This document shows, piece after piece, positions 1 to 8,616 of a DNA stretch of 64,000 bases; the stretch's first letter is position 1, and the number at the start of each line of letters is the position of its first letter. Under the pieces are notes generated by a model. It did no database searches. It was not told where the DNA came from and worked only from the letters and a program-made list of their open reading frames with translations. This stretch comes from an uncultured Anaerolineae bacterium (GTDB taxonomy: Bacteria; Chloroflexota; Anaerolineae; Promineifilales; Promineifilaceae): assembly GCA_905479495.1 (NCBI GenBank), contig CAJQMR010000038.1:23667-87666 (forward strand). Direction: 5' to 3'. The translations under genes were made by a program, and so were the position numbers.

Positions 1-881
1 TCTTCTTCGGGGAGTTCATCTGGCAGGTCAAGGCTGGGGTCGTACGGCCGTTCCTCCGCCTCCGCCAACTCCTGTAATTCCCGAATGGTCTGATACACCG
101 TTTTATCTGGATTATCTTTGAGATACCGGGCAACATCTTTTACCTCGGCTGGGGTTAAATCCCCGGCCAGACGTGCTTTGTGCAGCGCTCGCTGCTGTGA
201 GGGTTTCAATCCCTGATAAATACGCGTGTCTCGTTCACTTAGAACCCCATCCCGCACATCGTCCTTGATTTCATCTGGTAGATCCAGCAGCTTGATGAGC
301 TGATGAATGCGCTGGCGCGAATAGCCCAGCCGTTTGCCAACTTTTGCCCAGGAAATCTTTTTACCCCATGGTTCATCACTGGTTACGCCCTCTTCACGAG
401 CGGCATCCAGCTCATTTTGCATCAAATCCCGCAGCCGCAGCAGACCCGCTGCCCGATCCACATCATTTAAATCTTCGCGCTGGATGTTTTCTACCAGCTG
501 GCGCACAAAGCGCGTGACATTGTCATAGTTGCGCCGCTGCACCACAGCCGGAATTGTTTCCAAGCCAGCCAGCTGAGCGGCTCGCCAGCGCCGCTCCCCA
601 TGCACAATCAAGTAGTTATTCGGAGCAAATTCGGTCACTTCGATGGGTTGAATGACACCGTCCTGGCGAATGCTTTCGCTTAGCTCTTCCAGGCTTTCCT
701 GCGGGAAGGTTTGGCGTGGTTGAGAAGGGTCTGGCTGGATCGCATCCAGGCGTAGGGCCAACAGCACCAGGCCAGAGGCTTGTTCGGCATCCTCACTGGT
801 AGTAAACAGTTTTTCCAGATCCCCAGCATGGGGTTTGCTTGGTTGAGAAAGGTTTATTTTGCCACGTTTTTTTCGACCCAT
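1..881 (-). CDS. parB: ParB-family chromosome partition protein (3' end cut off)
   Basis: ParB binds centromere-like parS sites and, with the ParA ATPase, segregates the chromosome or a replicon. I translated 293 residues before the window edge removes the C-terminus. A ParB/sulfiredoxin-like N-terminal domain covers about residues 40-135, with the diagnostic GERRWRAA box at 95-102 (family CTP-binding region), followed by a helix-turn-helix at about 174-200 (KVGKRLGYSRQRIHQLIKLL). The N-terminus is basic (MGRKKRGK). The ATG lies 2 bp after the parA stop codon, so the pair is almost certainly translationally coupled. The missing part should be the dimerisation domain. Family is clear; whether it is the main chromosomal ParB cannot be told here. 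Confidence 0.93.
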   Translation of the reverse strand, partial: MGRKKRGKINLSQPSKPHAGDLEKLFTTSEDAEQASGLVLLALRLDAIQPDPSQPRQTFPQESLEELSESIRQDGVIQPIEVTEFAPNNYLIVHGERRWRAAQLAGLETIPAVVQRRNYDNVTRFVRQLVENIQREDLNDVDRAAGLLRLRDLMQNELDAAREEGVTSDEPWGKKISWAKVGKRLGYSRQRIHQLIKLLDLPDEIKDDVRDGVLSERDTRIYQGLKPSQQRALHKARLAGDLTPAEVKDVARYLKDNPDKTVYQTIRELQELAEAEERPYDPSLDLPDELPEE

Positions 882-883
882 CG

Positions 884-1666
884 TTAGGCTCCCTTAGCAA
901 TTTGTTTCGCGACCTGGCGATAGGCATCAGCTCCTTGACCTTTGCTTTCATAGGCGATGATGCTTTGTCCGGCAACGGCACTTTCAGCAAAGCGTACGGA
1001 CCGCTTGACGATAGGTTCAAAAATGCGGATGCCGTCGCCGTACTGGGTGTCGATGGCGGCTAGAATATCGCGGGTGAGGGTGGTGCGTGTGTCGGCCATG
1101 GTGAGCAATATGCCCTCAATGATAAGATCTGGATTGAGCTTTTTGCGTCGCACGGTTTCGATGCTGGAGAGAATCATCAGGGCGCCACGGGCGGCCAGGT
1201 ATTCAGTTTGGATGGGAATGATGACGCTGGAAGCGGCCGTTAAGGCATTTACCACCAGCAGTCCCAGTGATGGATTGCAATCAACCAGGATGTAATCGTA
1301 CTGGTTGACGATGCTGCCCAAAATGGTGGTGAGCACCCGCTCCCGGCTGAGTGTGTTGATGAGCGACAGCTCAATCAGGCTCAGCTCTGCCTGTGAGGGC
1401 AGCAAGTGAAATTTTTCGTCTGTCTCATAAATGGAGCCAATCACATCGCTCTCGTAGCCGTCAATTTCTGCTTTAAAGGCATCGTAAATAGTGGGGCTAA
1501 GATTGTCGGGGTCAAAGCCGGCATGTTGTGTCAGATTACATTGTGGGTCCAGGTCTACAGCAAGAACGCGGTAGCCCATCTCACTCAGCGCAGCGGCCAG
1601 ATTAATGGTGGTGGTGGTTTTACCCACGCCGCCTTTTTGCATGGCAACGGCAATAATTTTGGTCAT
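884..1666 (-). CDS. parA: ParA-family partition ATPase
   Basis: Deviant Walker-type ATPase that drives ParB-parS partition complexes over the nucleoid. The Walker A box KGGVGKTTTT with the signature first lysine lies at residues 11-20, followed by VDLDPQCNLT (Walker A') near 37-46 and DYILVDCNPSLG (Walker B) further on. Length 260 aa is typical of chromosomal Soj/ParA. I chose the ATG at 1666 because AGGAG sits just upstream and the usual MTKIIAVAMQKGG start follows; a 14-codon upstream extension has no support. It is the first gene of a parA-parB operon; the region upstream carries several inverted repeats that could hold a promoter, operator or parS-like site. Confidence 0.95.
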   Translation of the reverse strand: MTKIIAVAMQKGGVGKTTTTINLAAALSEMGYRVLAVDLDPQCNLTQHAGFDPDNLSPTIYDAFKAEIDGYESDVIGSIYETDEKFHLLPSQAELSLIELSLINTLSRERVLTTILGSIVNQYDYILVDCNPSLGLLVVNALTAASSVIIPIQTEYLAARGALMILSSIETVRRKKLNPDLIIEGILLTMADTRTTLTRDILAAIDTQYGDGIRIFEPIVKRSVRFAESAVAGQSIIAYESKGQGADAYRQVAKQIAKGA

Positions 1667-1806
1667 CGCTTCTCCTTGGAAAAACGTAACGCAGAGGCGC
1701 TGAAGCACAGAGAAAAGATGAATAATATGTTGGCGCGATTCGTGCGTTCGTCTGTCTGATTTTTGCTAGTCAACAATAACACGAAGGATTAGGTGCGTCA
1801 AAGAAG

Positions 1807-1824
1807 TGTCAACCGGGGTTGACA
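1807..1824. promoter_or_regulatory. Perfect inverted repeat, candidate operator or parS-like site
   Basis: TGTCAACC-GG-GGTTGACA, two perfect 8-bp arms around a GG centre, lies about 140 bp upstream of the parA start. Compact GC-core dyads of this size usually bind dimeric HTH proteins. Autoregulation by ParA/ParB or a divergent centromere site are possible; the sequence alone does not decide. Confidence 0.45.
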
Positions 1825-1857
1825 TTAAGTTCTTGAGAATTTTGAGGTAGCTTTTAT

Positions 1858-1909
1858 GTAATTCACAAAAAGTATTTTTACTAAAACCAAACCAGAATTT
1901 GTGAATTAC
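1858..1909. repeat. Inverted repeat with 12-bp arms
   Basis: GTAATTCACAAA at 1858-1869 is the perfect reverse complement of TTTGTGAATTAC at 1898-1909, with a 28-bp AT-rich spacer. A second dyad follows immediately (1913-1967), so the two could form adjacent hairpins or a cruciform in the parA upstream region. Confidence 0.7.
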
Positions 1910-1912
1910 TTG

Positions 1913-1967
1913 AGTGAAAGCGTAGAAATGATTGCTTGCTACGTCAAAGAATTTTTGCGCTTTCACT
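1913..1967. repeat. Inverted repeat with 10-bp arms
   Basis: AGTGAAAGCG (1913-1922) pairs with CGCTTTCACT (1958-1967). Inside the loop CGTAG (1921-1925) and CTACG (1939-1943) can also pair. Its role is unknown; it adjoins the 1858-1909 dyad. Confidence 0.65.
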
Positions 1968-2050
1968 TAGGTACATCCTAATTGGTAAATTTGGCTAATT
2001 TAAAGGCCATTATTTTGATCAGGGTGTACAAAATGGCATAAATTGCGTAA

Positions 2051-2091
2051 AATATAACGCACTGTGTTATATTTGGTAACGCACTGTGTTA
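2051..2091. promoter_or_regulatory. Tandem operator-like 15-mers 22 bp apart
   Basis: TAACGCACTGTGTTA occurs at 2055-2069 and again at 2077-2091. Each copy is itself dyadic (TAAC...GTTA), and the first extends to AATATAAC...GTTATATT. The 22-bp spacing equals two helical turns, which places both copies on the same DNA face, the usual arrangement for cooperative repressor binding. They lie about 70-110 bp before the GMC oxidoreductase start, so they most likely control that gene or the divergent parAB. Confidence 0.55.
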
Positions 2092-2162
2092 AATATAACT
2101 TTTTATTGATTGGATGGCCGACTATGTGCAGAAACGGCCGTCTAACAAGTCGAGTTTAAAAA

Positions 2163-3938
2163 ATGAGCCAACCACCCACACCTTCTCGCCCAGTTAATGA
2201 CGATGTGTTTGATTACATTATTATTGGTTCTGGTTTTGGCGGCAGCGTTTCGGCGATGCGCCTGACCGAGAAAGGGTACCGTGTGCTCGTGCTGGAGCGC
2301 GGCAAGCGGTATCAGGCTGAAGATTTCCCCAAAAGCAACTGGAATGTGTTTAAATATTTGTGGCAGCCTGCGCTGCGCTGCTTCGGCATCATGGGCATCA
2401 ACTTTTTTGATGATATGATGATTTTGAACGGCAGTGGGGTGGGGGGAGGCAGCCTGGTGTACGCCAGTACTCACATCGAACCAGGTGAACGTTTTTATGA
2501 AGCGCCAGAATGGGCTGATTTGGCCGACTGGCGTTCTGAGTTGGCCCCCCATTTTAAGACAGCCAATCGCATGCTTGGCGTGCGCGAAAACCCACTGTTT
2601 TGGCCAGCTGATTACCGATTACAGGAGATTGCTAACGAGATGGGGCAGGGGCATACGTTTAAGCCCACACCGGTGGCTATTTTCTTTGGCGATCCAGGAG
2701 AAACAGTGCCTGATCCATTTTTTGATGGTGAGGGGCCAGACCGGACTGGCTGTATCCATTGTGGTGGCTGCATGGTGGGCTGTCGGCATAATGCCAAAAA
2801 TACACTGGACAAAAATTACCTCTACTTTGCCGAAAAGTGGGGGGCAGAGGTGCGATCTGAGGCGAATGTGTTGGCGATACGACCGTTGTACGGCCCACAG
2901 CCTGGCGCAGCAAGGTACACAATCGAGTATGAAAAAGTCACGGACTGGGTGGTTAAGCGCAAACAGCAAGTGCAGGCGCGTAACGTCATCGTCTCGGCTG
3001 GGGTGTTGGGGACTGTGAATTTGCTCTTGAAATGCCGCGATGAAGCCAAAACATTACCTTTGTTGTCTGAGCGGCTGGGTTGGATGGTGCGCAGTAACAG
3101 CGAGGCGCTAATGGGCGTGACCGCGCGTGAAGGCGAAGTTGATTACTCCAAAGGCGTGGCGATTACTTCCCACTTTTGGCTGGACGACGTCACGAGTGTA
3201 GAGCCAGTGCGTTATTCGCGGGGATCATCGCTGATGCGCAATTTAGCGGTGCCCCTGGTGAGTTTGCAGGGTAGTGGCTGGCGGCGTTTTGGTCGCTTTA
3301 TGGTGGAAGGAGTGAAACGGCCGTATGATTTCCTTAAAGCCCGTTTCCTGCCCGACTGGGCCAGAGATTCCACCATTTTGCTCATCATGCAAACGGCCGA
3401 AAACCGGATGCGGCTTAAGCGGGGGCGCAGCCCGTTTACCCTATTCCGCCAGGGATTGGTGAGCGAGCGAGACGACAGTTTGCCCATTCCAGCTGTGATT
3501 GATGCGGGCCGTTCGGTGGCTACCCGCTTTGCTGAGAAAATCAACGGCATTCCCCAATCAACGGTGAATGAGGTGCTGTTGGAAACGCCGTCCACGGCGC
3601 ACGTTTTAGGCGGCTGCGGTATTGCCGCCAATGAAGAACAGGGCGTCATCGACACCCGGCATGAGGTTTTTAACTATCCTGGCTTGTTTGTAGCGGATGG
3701 TTCGGTGATTCCGGCTAATTTGGGCGTCAATCCTAGCTTGACGATTACGGCGATGACGGAACGGGCCATGAGTTTGGTGCCGCCAGCCGATGAAGCCGGG
3801 TTGATACGGCCGTTAACCGCCCCGGCCCATTTACCTAACCGACAAGAGGAAAACGGCCGTCGTCAGCGCATCTTTGCCTGGGCTGGCTTGGCGGCGCTGG
3901 GTGGCATGCTGCTATTTGGTCTGTGGAAAAAACGATAA
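2163..3938 (+). CDS. GMC-family oxidoreductase (cholesterol-oxidase-like), C-terminal membrane anchor
   Basis: FAD-dependent GMC oxidoreductase, 591 aa, predicted to oxidise an alcohol or sterol hydroxyl. The Rossmann FAD motif GSGFGG is at residues 22-27 within FDYIIIGSGFGG. GIMGINFFDDMMILNGSGVGGGS matches the second flavin region only in part, and GCIHCGGCMVGCRHNAKN is the cysteine-rich box typical of the mycobacterial ChoD-like branch. The C-terminal GMC domain holds VADGSVIPANLGVNPSLTI. Unusually, the last 25 residues form one hydrophobic helix flanked by arginines and ending WKKR, so the enzyme looks tail-anchored. No strong Shine-Dalgarno sequence precedes the ATG. An aldehyde dehydrogenase with the same kind of tail follows 49 bp downstream, suggesting alcohol-to-acid oxidation at the membrane. 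The substrate is unknown. Confidence 0.88.
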   Translation: MSQPPTPSRPVNDDVFDYIIIGSGFGGSVSAMRLTEKGYRVLVLERGKRYQAEDFPKSNWNVFKYLWQPALRCFGIMGINFFDDMMILNGSGVGGGSLVYASTHIEPGERFYEAPEWADLADWRSELAPHFKTANRMLGVRENPLFWPADYRLQEIANEMGQGHTFKPTPVAIFFGDPGETVPDPFFDGEGPDRTGCIHCGGCMVGCRHNAKNTLDKNYLYFAEKWGAEVRSEANVLAIRPLYGPQPGAARYTIEYEKVTDWVVKRKQQVQARNVIVSAGVLGTVNLLLKCRDEAKTLPLLSERLGWMVRSNSEALMGVTAREGEVDYSKGVAITSHFWLDDVTSVEPVRYSRGSSLMRNLAVPLVSLQGSGWRRFGRFMVEGVKRPYDFLKARFLPDWARDSTILLIMQTAENRMRLKRGRSPFTLFRQGLVSERDDSLPIPAVIDAGRSVATRFAEKINGIPQSTVNEVLLETPSTAHVLGGCGIAANEEQGVIDTRHEVFNYPGLFVADGSVIPANLGVNPSLTITAMTERAMSLVPPADEAGLIRPLTAPAHLPNRQEENGRRQRIFAWAGLAALGGMLLFGLWKKR

Positions 3939-3987
3939 TCGGGCGAATGAAGGGTGACAGAACAGAAAAGAATAAGGAGTGTGATGC

Positions 3988-5649
3988 ATGGGAACAATAG
4001 GTGAGGTGATAAAAGGTCAACCGCTTAATGGCAAGGCGGAATTTTTGCCATTTGTCAATCCGGCTACGGGTGAGCAGTTTGGCTCTGTACTCATGACATC
4101 GGCCGCTGAGGTGCAGCGTGCCCGGCGTGAAATGGACGCTGCGGCCCAAACATGGGCCGCCAAGTCAATTAAGGAACGCGTGCGAATTGTCCGTAAGCTA
4201 CAAACGTTGCTGATCGATGAGATGGATGAAATTACGGCCGTTATGAATCAAGATAATGGCAAAAGTCGCCAGGATGCCCTGTCTGAACTGTTTATGAGCG
4301 TCGATCTCATCAACCAATATTGCAATCGTGCCCCACGTTGGCTGCGCCGTCGCCGCATTTCGCCAGGGCTGCAAATTTTTAAGCGTTGCTACATTGAGCA
4401 GCATCCGCACGGGGTTGTGGGCATTATTGGTCCGTGGAACTATCCATTGGTGCTTATTTTGCCGCCGGTGATTTCGGCATTGCTGGCGGGCAACACGGTT
4501 TTGGTCAAGCCGTCGGAAGTGACTGCCGCCACAGGCGTGATGATTGAACAATTATTTCAAAAAGTGCCGGAGCTGGCTCCTTATGTGCGTTTCTTGCATG
4601 GAGACGGCCGTGTTGGCGCCGCAATGGTTCAATCTCGCCCCGATCTCATCTTCCTCACCGGATCAACAAAAACCGGGCGGTTGGTGATGCGGGCTGCTGC
4701 AGAAAACATGACCCCCGTGATTTGTGAATTGGGTGGCAAGGACCCGATGATTGTGTTGGAAGATGCCGACATTGCAGCGGCTGCCCATTGGGGTGCCTGG
4801 GGGGCATTTTACAACACGGGGCAAACTTGCATGGCTGTAGAGCGCATCTACGTTGTGGAATCCGTCTATGATCGCTTTTTGGATGCATTTGTAGAAGAGA
4901 CTCGGAAGCTTAAGCAAGGGTACAGTCCAGAAATTGACAATCCCAATGACCTGGGCCCGCTTACTTTCCAGCGCCAGGTGGATATTATTGAGGACCATGT
5001 GCAGGACGCGCTGGATAAAGGTGCGCAAATTATCCACGGGGGCAAGCGGGAGGGGCTGTACATGGAGCCAACCGTCATGGTGAACGTGGATCACAGCATG
5101 AAGATCATGCGTGAAGAAACGTTTGGCCCTGTGGTGCCTATCATGATGGTGGATAATGAACTGCACGCCATTCAGTTGGCCAATGATTCCAACTTAGGCT
5201 TGAGCGCTTCGGTATGGAGTCGGAATTTGGCACATGCGGAGCAGGTAGCGCATCAATTGTATGTTGGGTCCGTAAACATCAACGACACGATGTCCCATTT
5301 TGCCATTCCAAGGCTGCCGTTTGGCGGGGTTAAGGAGTCTGGCATTGGCCGGACGCATGGCAAAAAGGATTTGCTGCAATTTACGCAGACGCGGGCGTTT
5401 GTAGTGGGCAATCCGCCGCTACCGTTTGATATTGCCACGATTTTGCGCCAGCCGGGAAATTATCGGTTGGGATCGGGCATTATTCATCTGGCGTTTGGTA
5501 CATCGCTCAAGCAAAAAATAGAGCCGATGGTTGAATTGTTGGAAGAGAAGGAAATGAAGCCAAAAGCGAAGAAGGTGGGAACGGCCGTTGGTCTAACGGC
5601 CGCTTTCGGAGCAGCAGTTCTGGCTTTTGTGTTGCGTACCCGTAAATAA
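3988..5649 (+). CDS. Aldehyde dehydrogenase with C-terminal membrane anchor
   Basis: NAD(P)-dependent aldehyde dehydrogenase superfamily, 553 aa, about 60-80 longer than soluble members. Visible motifs are the general-base glutamate in ICELGGKDP (E247), the catalytic cysteine in NTGQTCMAVER (C281), GPWNYP in the cofactor domain, and EETFGPVVP. The extra C-terminal part contains a basic segment followed by a hydrophobic helix (VGLTAAFGAAVLAFVL) ending RTRK, a probable tail anchor like that in fatty aldehyde dehydrogenases of the ALDH3 type. AAGGAG precedes the ATG. It forms a likely two-gene operon with the upstream GMC oxidase, whose aldehyde product it could oxidise. The actual substrate is not determined. 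Confidence 0.92.
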   Translation: MGTIGEVIKGQPLNGKAEFLPFVNPATGEQFGSVLMTSAAEVQRARREMDAAAQTWAAKSIKERVRIVRKLQTLLIDEMDEITAVMNQDNGKSRQDALSELFMSVDLINQYCNRAPRWLRRRRISPGLQIFKRCYIEQHPHGVVGIIGPWNYPLVLILPPVISALLAGNTVLVKPSEVTAATGVMIEQLFQKVPELAPYVRFLHGDGRVGAAMVQSRPDLIFLTGSTKTGRLVMRAAAENMTPVICELGGKDPMIVLEDADIAAAAHWGAWGAFYNTGQTCMAVERIYVVESVYDRFLDAFVEETRKLKQGYSPEIDNPNDLGPLTFQRQVDIIEDHVQDALDKGAQIIHGGKREGLYMEPTVMVNVDHSMKIMREETFGPVVPIMMVDNELHAIQLANDSNLGLSASVWSRNLAHAEQVAHQLYVGSVNINDTMSHFAIPRLPFGGVKESGIGRTHGKKDLLQFTQTRAFVVGNPPLPFDIATILRQPGNYRLGSGIIHLAFGTSLKQKIEPMVELLEEKEMKPKAKKVGTAVGLTAAFGAAVLAFVLRTRK

Positions 5650-5654
5650 CTTGA

Positions 5655-5711
5655 ATTTCCCCGGAAACTGCTTATAAGGATTTTGACCTATCAGGGAGTT
5701 TCCGGGGAAAT
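5655..5711. terminator. Dyad element, family A copy 1 (TTTCCCCGGAAACT)
   Basis: ATTTCCCCGGAAACT (5655-5669) and its exact reverse complement (5697-5711) enclose a 27-base loop between two convergent genes. The same arms recur at 12500-12555 and 27982-28043, each directly after a stop codon. A bidirectional terminator role is likely; there is no strong T-run. Confidence 0.7.
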
Positions 5712-5721
5712 ATGTTTGGGT

Positions 5722-6918
5722 TTAGCCGGCAGCGGGGCGTGACGAAAGCGTCACGCTTACCGTTTGTGGCTGACCACCTCGCAAAATTTGCAGTTCAATC
5801 GTTTGACCAACCACAGTTTGCTGCACCAGATAGCCCAATAAATCATCAAATTCAACAATGGAACGGCCGTCTACGCCAATGATGACATCTGGGTTGTTGC
5901 CGCCGCGTAAACCTGCTGCGTCCGCTGAGCCACCGGTGATTACCTCACTGATGAGAATGCCAGTTTGATCAGCTGGTAGACCAAGGGCAACGGCCGTATC
6001 TTCATTGATAAGTCCACCACGGATACCCAGCCACGGCGTTTCTGCATGGCCGTTGGCAATAATCTGAGGCACAATGTTGCCTACGATGTTAGACGGCACG
6101 GCATAGCCAATGCCAGAAGAAGCGCGCACAGGCGATTCGATGGCGGTGTTGACGCCAATCACTTCACCGTGCAGATTCAGCAGCGGGCCGCCAGAGTTGC
6201 CTGGGTTGATGGCCGCATCTGTTTGGATAATGTCTGGAATCTGGAAGGACGTGCCATCTGGGCCAACTGCGCCGGGGAACAGTCGATCCAGCGCGGAGAT
6301 GATGCCTGTGGTCATGCTGCTTCGCAAGCCAAATGGACTGCCAATCGCAATCACGATCTGGCCCACCTTCAGCGCATCGGAATTAGCCAACGTAACGGGG
6401 CTAATGTCGCTGATTTTGCTGGCATCTACCTGAATGACCGCCAGATCAGACGAGGGATCGGTGCCTACGATGGTGGCGGGTAGGTCGAGTCCGTTATCAA
6501 AACGAACGATGATGTTACCGCCGCCAGCAACGACATGGTTGTTCGTAATGATATGCCCCTTGGTGTCGAACAAAAAGCCAGAACCTTGTCCACTGCCCAC
6601 AACAATATTAACCACAGCGGGGTTTACCTGCTCATACACTGACACATAGGCTTGTTCCTGAGCAAACAGATCGGCCAGGGGAGCATTAGCGGCCGTTTCG
6701 GCCACAGAGGTTACTGGAGCGGCTGCTTCAGCCACGGTTTCCGCCGGTGCTTCTTCTAGAACGGCCGTTTCCGGCACGGTTTTTTCGGTGAGGGTATTGA
6801 TTGTTTGGGTAATGGGGTTGGTAAAGGCCGTTTCGGCCGCACCACAAGCGGCCAGCATCAGGACCAGTACAACAAAAAACGGCAGCCACAATTTCTTCAC
6901 GCGATTTTGAATATTCAT
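5722..6918 (-). CDS. HtrA/DegP-like trypsin-type serine protease with PDZ domain, lipoprotein
   Basis: Exported protein quality-control protease, 398 aa. The N-terminus is a lipoprotein signal (VLVLMLAAC, lipidated Cys25), followed by a low-complexity Ala/Glu/Val linker to about residue 85. The protease domain has the full catalytic triad: His128 in TNNHVVAGG, Asp158 in SSDLAVI and Ser242 in GNSGGPLL. One PDZ domain occupies about residues 295-395 (GILISEVITGGSADAAG). AGGAGG... stands at good distance from the ATG. It is convergent with the aldehyde dehydrogenase and monocistronic as far as seen. The single PDZ and lipid anchor suggest a surface-tethered DegS/HhoA-like enzyme rather than a soluble cage. 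Confidence 0.93.
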   Translation of the reverse strand: MNIQNRVKKLWLPFFVVLVLMLAACGAAETAFTNPITQTINTLTEKTVPETAVLEEAPAETVAEAAAPVTSVAETAANAPLADLFAQEQAYVSVYEQVNPAVVNIVVGSGQGSGFLFDTKGHIITNNHVVAGGGNIIVRFDNGLDLPATIVGTDPSSDLAVIQVDASKISDISPVTLANSDALKVGQIVIAIGSPFGLRSSMTTGIISALDRLFPGAVGPDGTSFQIPDIIQTDAAINPGNSGGPLLNLHGEVIGVNTAIESPVRASSGIGYAVPSNIVGNIVPQIIANGHAETPWLGIRGGLINEDTAVALGLPADQTGILISEVITGGSADAAGLRGGNNPDVIIGVDGRSIVEFDDLLGYLVQQTVVGQTIELQILRGGQPQTVSVTLSSRPAAG

Positions 6919-7219
6919 TTTACCTCCAGGTGGATGTAGTAAATTACTGAATTACTCAACTACTTTTCAAGTGTGTAATAAAGTGATTTGGTAATGGGAT
7001 AATGTTTATGTGGGCGGTAGTTTGCCGGGGAAATGCAAAAAAAGTGTAACGTGTACCTGAGTGGAGCTTAATAAAAACGGCCGTTTCTAAGCGGAAGATG
7101 AGGAGGGGGAGTCAGAAGTAAAAAGTGAAAAGCAGCAAGTGGAACCGGTGCGTGTCGTTGGTTCATCGGTTATACTTGGCGGAAGATTTTAATTGGAGAA
7201 TTATTTCACAGGGAGTTTT
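6919..7219. other. Intergenic region between divergent protease and RNase PH genes
   Basis: Roughly 300 bases with no gene that I can support. The left part contains the protease Shine-Dalgarno and an AATTACT-rich segment (6939-6964) that resembles half of the AATTACCC dyad family seen at 15.9 and 26.3 kb. One ACGGCCGT palindrome occurs near 7077. A TATACT hexamer at about 7171-7176 could be the -10 box for the RNase PH gene; its -35 is unclear. Confidence 0.45.
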
Positions 7220-7954
7220 ATGCAGCGAGCAGACGGCCGTTTACCTAACCAGTTACGCCCCATCACGTTCATCCCGCATTTCACCAAAATGGCCGAAGGT
7301 TCCGTGCTGGCTAAATTTGGCGAGACGCATGTTTTGTGCAACGTCACTATTGACGAAAGCCTACCGCCGTGGCTGCGCAACAAGCCAGAGCCACATGGTT
7401 GGCTCACGGCCGAATACGCGATGCTGCCGCGCAGTACCCAACAACGTACCCGGCGCGAGCAGCGTTGGCCCAAAGGACGCACCCAAGAAATTTCCCGGCT
7501 CATTGGCCGCAGCCTGCGCATGGCGCTGGATTTGTCGCTGCTGGGCGAACGCACCATCACGATAGATTGTGATGTGCTGCAAGCCGATGGCGGCACGCGG
7601 ACCACGGCAATTTGTGGCGGGTGGGTGGCTTTGCAATTGGCCTTACGGCCGCTCATTGCCCAGGGTCTCCTGCCTGCCGATGTGAACAAACATCACATCG
7701 CGGCCATTAGCGTGGGTATTGTTGATGGCGTACCGCTGCTGGATTTGCCCTACGTGGAGGACGTGGCTGCCGAAGTGGATATGAATGTGGTGATGGCGTC
7801 GAACGACGAAACCGCCGGAGCTTTGGTGGAAGTACAAGGGACGGGCGAAAAAGCACCGTTCAGCCGGACCGAATTTGACCAATTATTGACGCTGGCAGAG
7901 CAGGGGATTCGGGAAATTATGGCCGTTCAGGAACAAATTGTGAGTAGCTCATAA
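7220..7954 (+). CDS. rph: Ribonuclease PH
   Basis: Phosphorolytic 3'-5' exoribonuclease that trims tRNA 3' ends, using phosphate to release nucleoside diphosphates. The 244-aa protein shows the family start RADGR at its N-terminus, GETHVLCNVTI, the RNase PH hallmark RRTRREQ-type stretch (QQRTRREQRWPKGR), GRSLRMALDL, DGGTRTTAICGG and DLPYVEDVAAEVDMNVV. I start at ATG 7220 because GGGAG lies just before it and the family begins immediately upstream of RxDGR; an upstream TTG start would add nine unsupported residues. It stands alone between a divergent protease and a DUF983 gene. Confidence 0.96.
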   Translation: MQRADGRLPNQLRPITFIPHFTKMAEGSVLAKFGETHVLCNVTIDESLPPWLRNKPEPHGWLTAEYAMLPRSTQQRTRREQRWPKGRTQEISRLIGRSLRMALDLSLLGERTITIDCDVLQADGGTRTTAICGGWVALQLALRPLIAQGLLPADVNKHHIAAISVGIVDGVPLLDLPYVEDVAAEVDMNVVMASNDETAGALVEVQGTGEKAPFSRTEFDQLLTLAEQGIREIMAVQEQIVSSS

Positions 7955-8041
7955 TTAATTGAAAAATTTGTCTATTTCGTATAGTATTCACAAAAATAGG
8001 CCTGTTTTACCCCAGAAACGGCCCAAAATCAGGAAATCCCT

Positions 8042-8419
8042 TTGAAAACAGCCACCCGACCACCCAAACCCAACTGGCTCAAAGCTATCTTGCAAATGAA
8101 ATGTCCCAGCTGTAGGCAGGGGAATGTGTTCCGTACGCCTATGCGAATGTATGAGGATTGTCCTCACTGCGGCATCCATTTTGAGCGTGAAGATGGCTAC
8201 TTTATGATGGCTGTTTTTGTGGGATATGTAATGAGCTTTTTTATTGCCGTGCCTGCGGTGGTGATTTTGTATTTCACGATACGGCCGTCTATCTGGGGCT
8301 ATCTCATCGGCGCGACGGCGGCGCTTCTGCTGGCGTCCCCCCTCATCTTCCACTACGCACGCGTCATTTGGATGTACATTGACCAACTGCTTGATCCACG
8401 ACGGGAAGATGAATTGTAA
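8042..8419 (+). CDS. DUF983 family zinc-ribbon membrane protein
   Basis: Small membrane protein, 125 aa, of the DUF983 family, whose function is not established. A four-cysteine ribbon CPSCRQGN...CPHCGIHF (about residues 20-46) is followed by two hydrophobic helices (about 53-76 and 82-104) and a charged tail ending RREDEL. The start is a TTG at 8042 with AGGAAAT nearby; the family usually begins about 15-20 residues before the first CPxC, which fits. It follows rph by about 90 bp on the same strand, so cotranscription is possible. Confidence 0.82.
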   Translation: MKTATRPPKPNWLKAILQMKCPSCRQGNVFRTPMRMYEDCPHCGIHFEREDGYFMMAVFVGYVMSFFIAVPAVVILYFTIRPSIWGYLIGATAALLLASPLIFHYARVIWMYIDQLLDPRREDEL

Positions 8420-8616
8420 ACCGTGAATTAAGAACGGCTGTTTGCTGGCAAGTTACTTGACTATCCAACAGATCAAGTTTGCACTTTAAACAATACGTCG
8501 ATATACCAAATGATGCCAAGGGTGGTTTTGCATAAAACGGCAACCACGTTAAATTAGAGATGAATTCTCATCGGTTGTCAGCGGTTTATATTGCAAATGG
8601 CCATCTAGGGTGCTGA

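Larger units (their letters stand above)
1667..2162. other. Repeat-rich intergenic region upstream of parA
   Basis: About 500 AT-rich bases separate the divergent parA and GMC oxidoreductase genes. No convincing gene is seen. The stretch contains an 18-bp inverted repeat at 1807-1824, two nested larger inverted repeats between 1858 and 1967, and a pair of identical 15-mers at 2055 and 2077, listed separately. It is the natural place for the parAB promoter and for a partition or replication site, but I saw no canonical parS (GTTTCACGTGAAAC-like) and no cluster of DnaA boxes. Confidence 0.6.

Noticed and set aside
1766..1966. 66-codon frame in the parA upstream region
   Set aside because: It lies across inverted repeats with no ribosome site and no recognisable family.
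2434..3018. Open frame inside the GMC oxidoreductase
   Set aside because: Different frame of a gene with full FAD motifs; no independent support.
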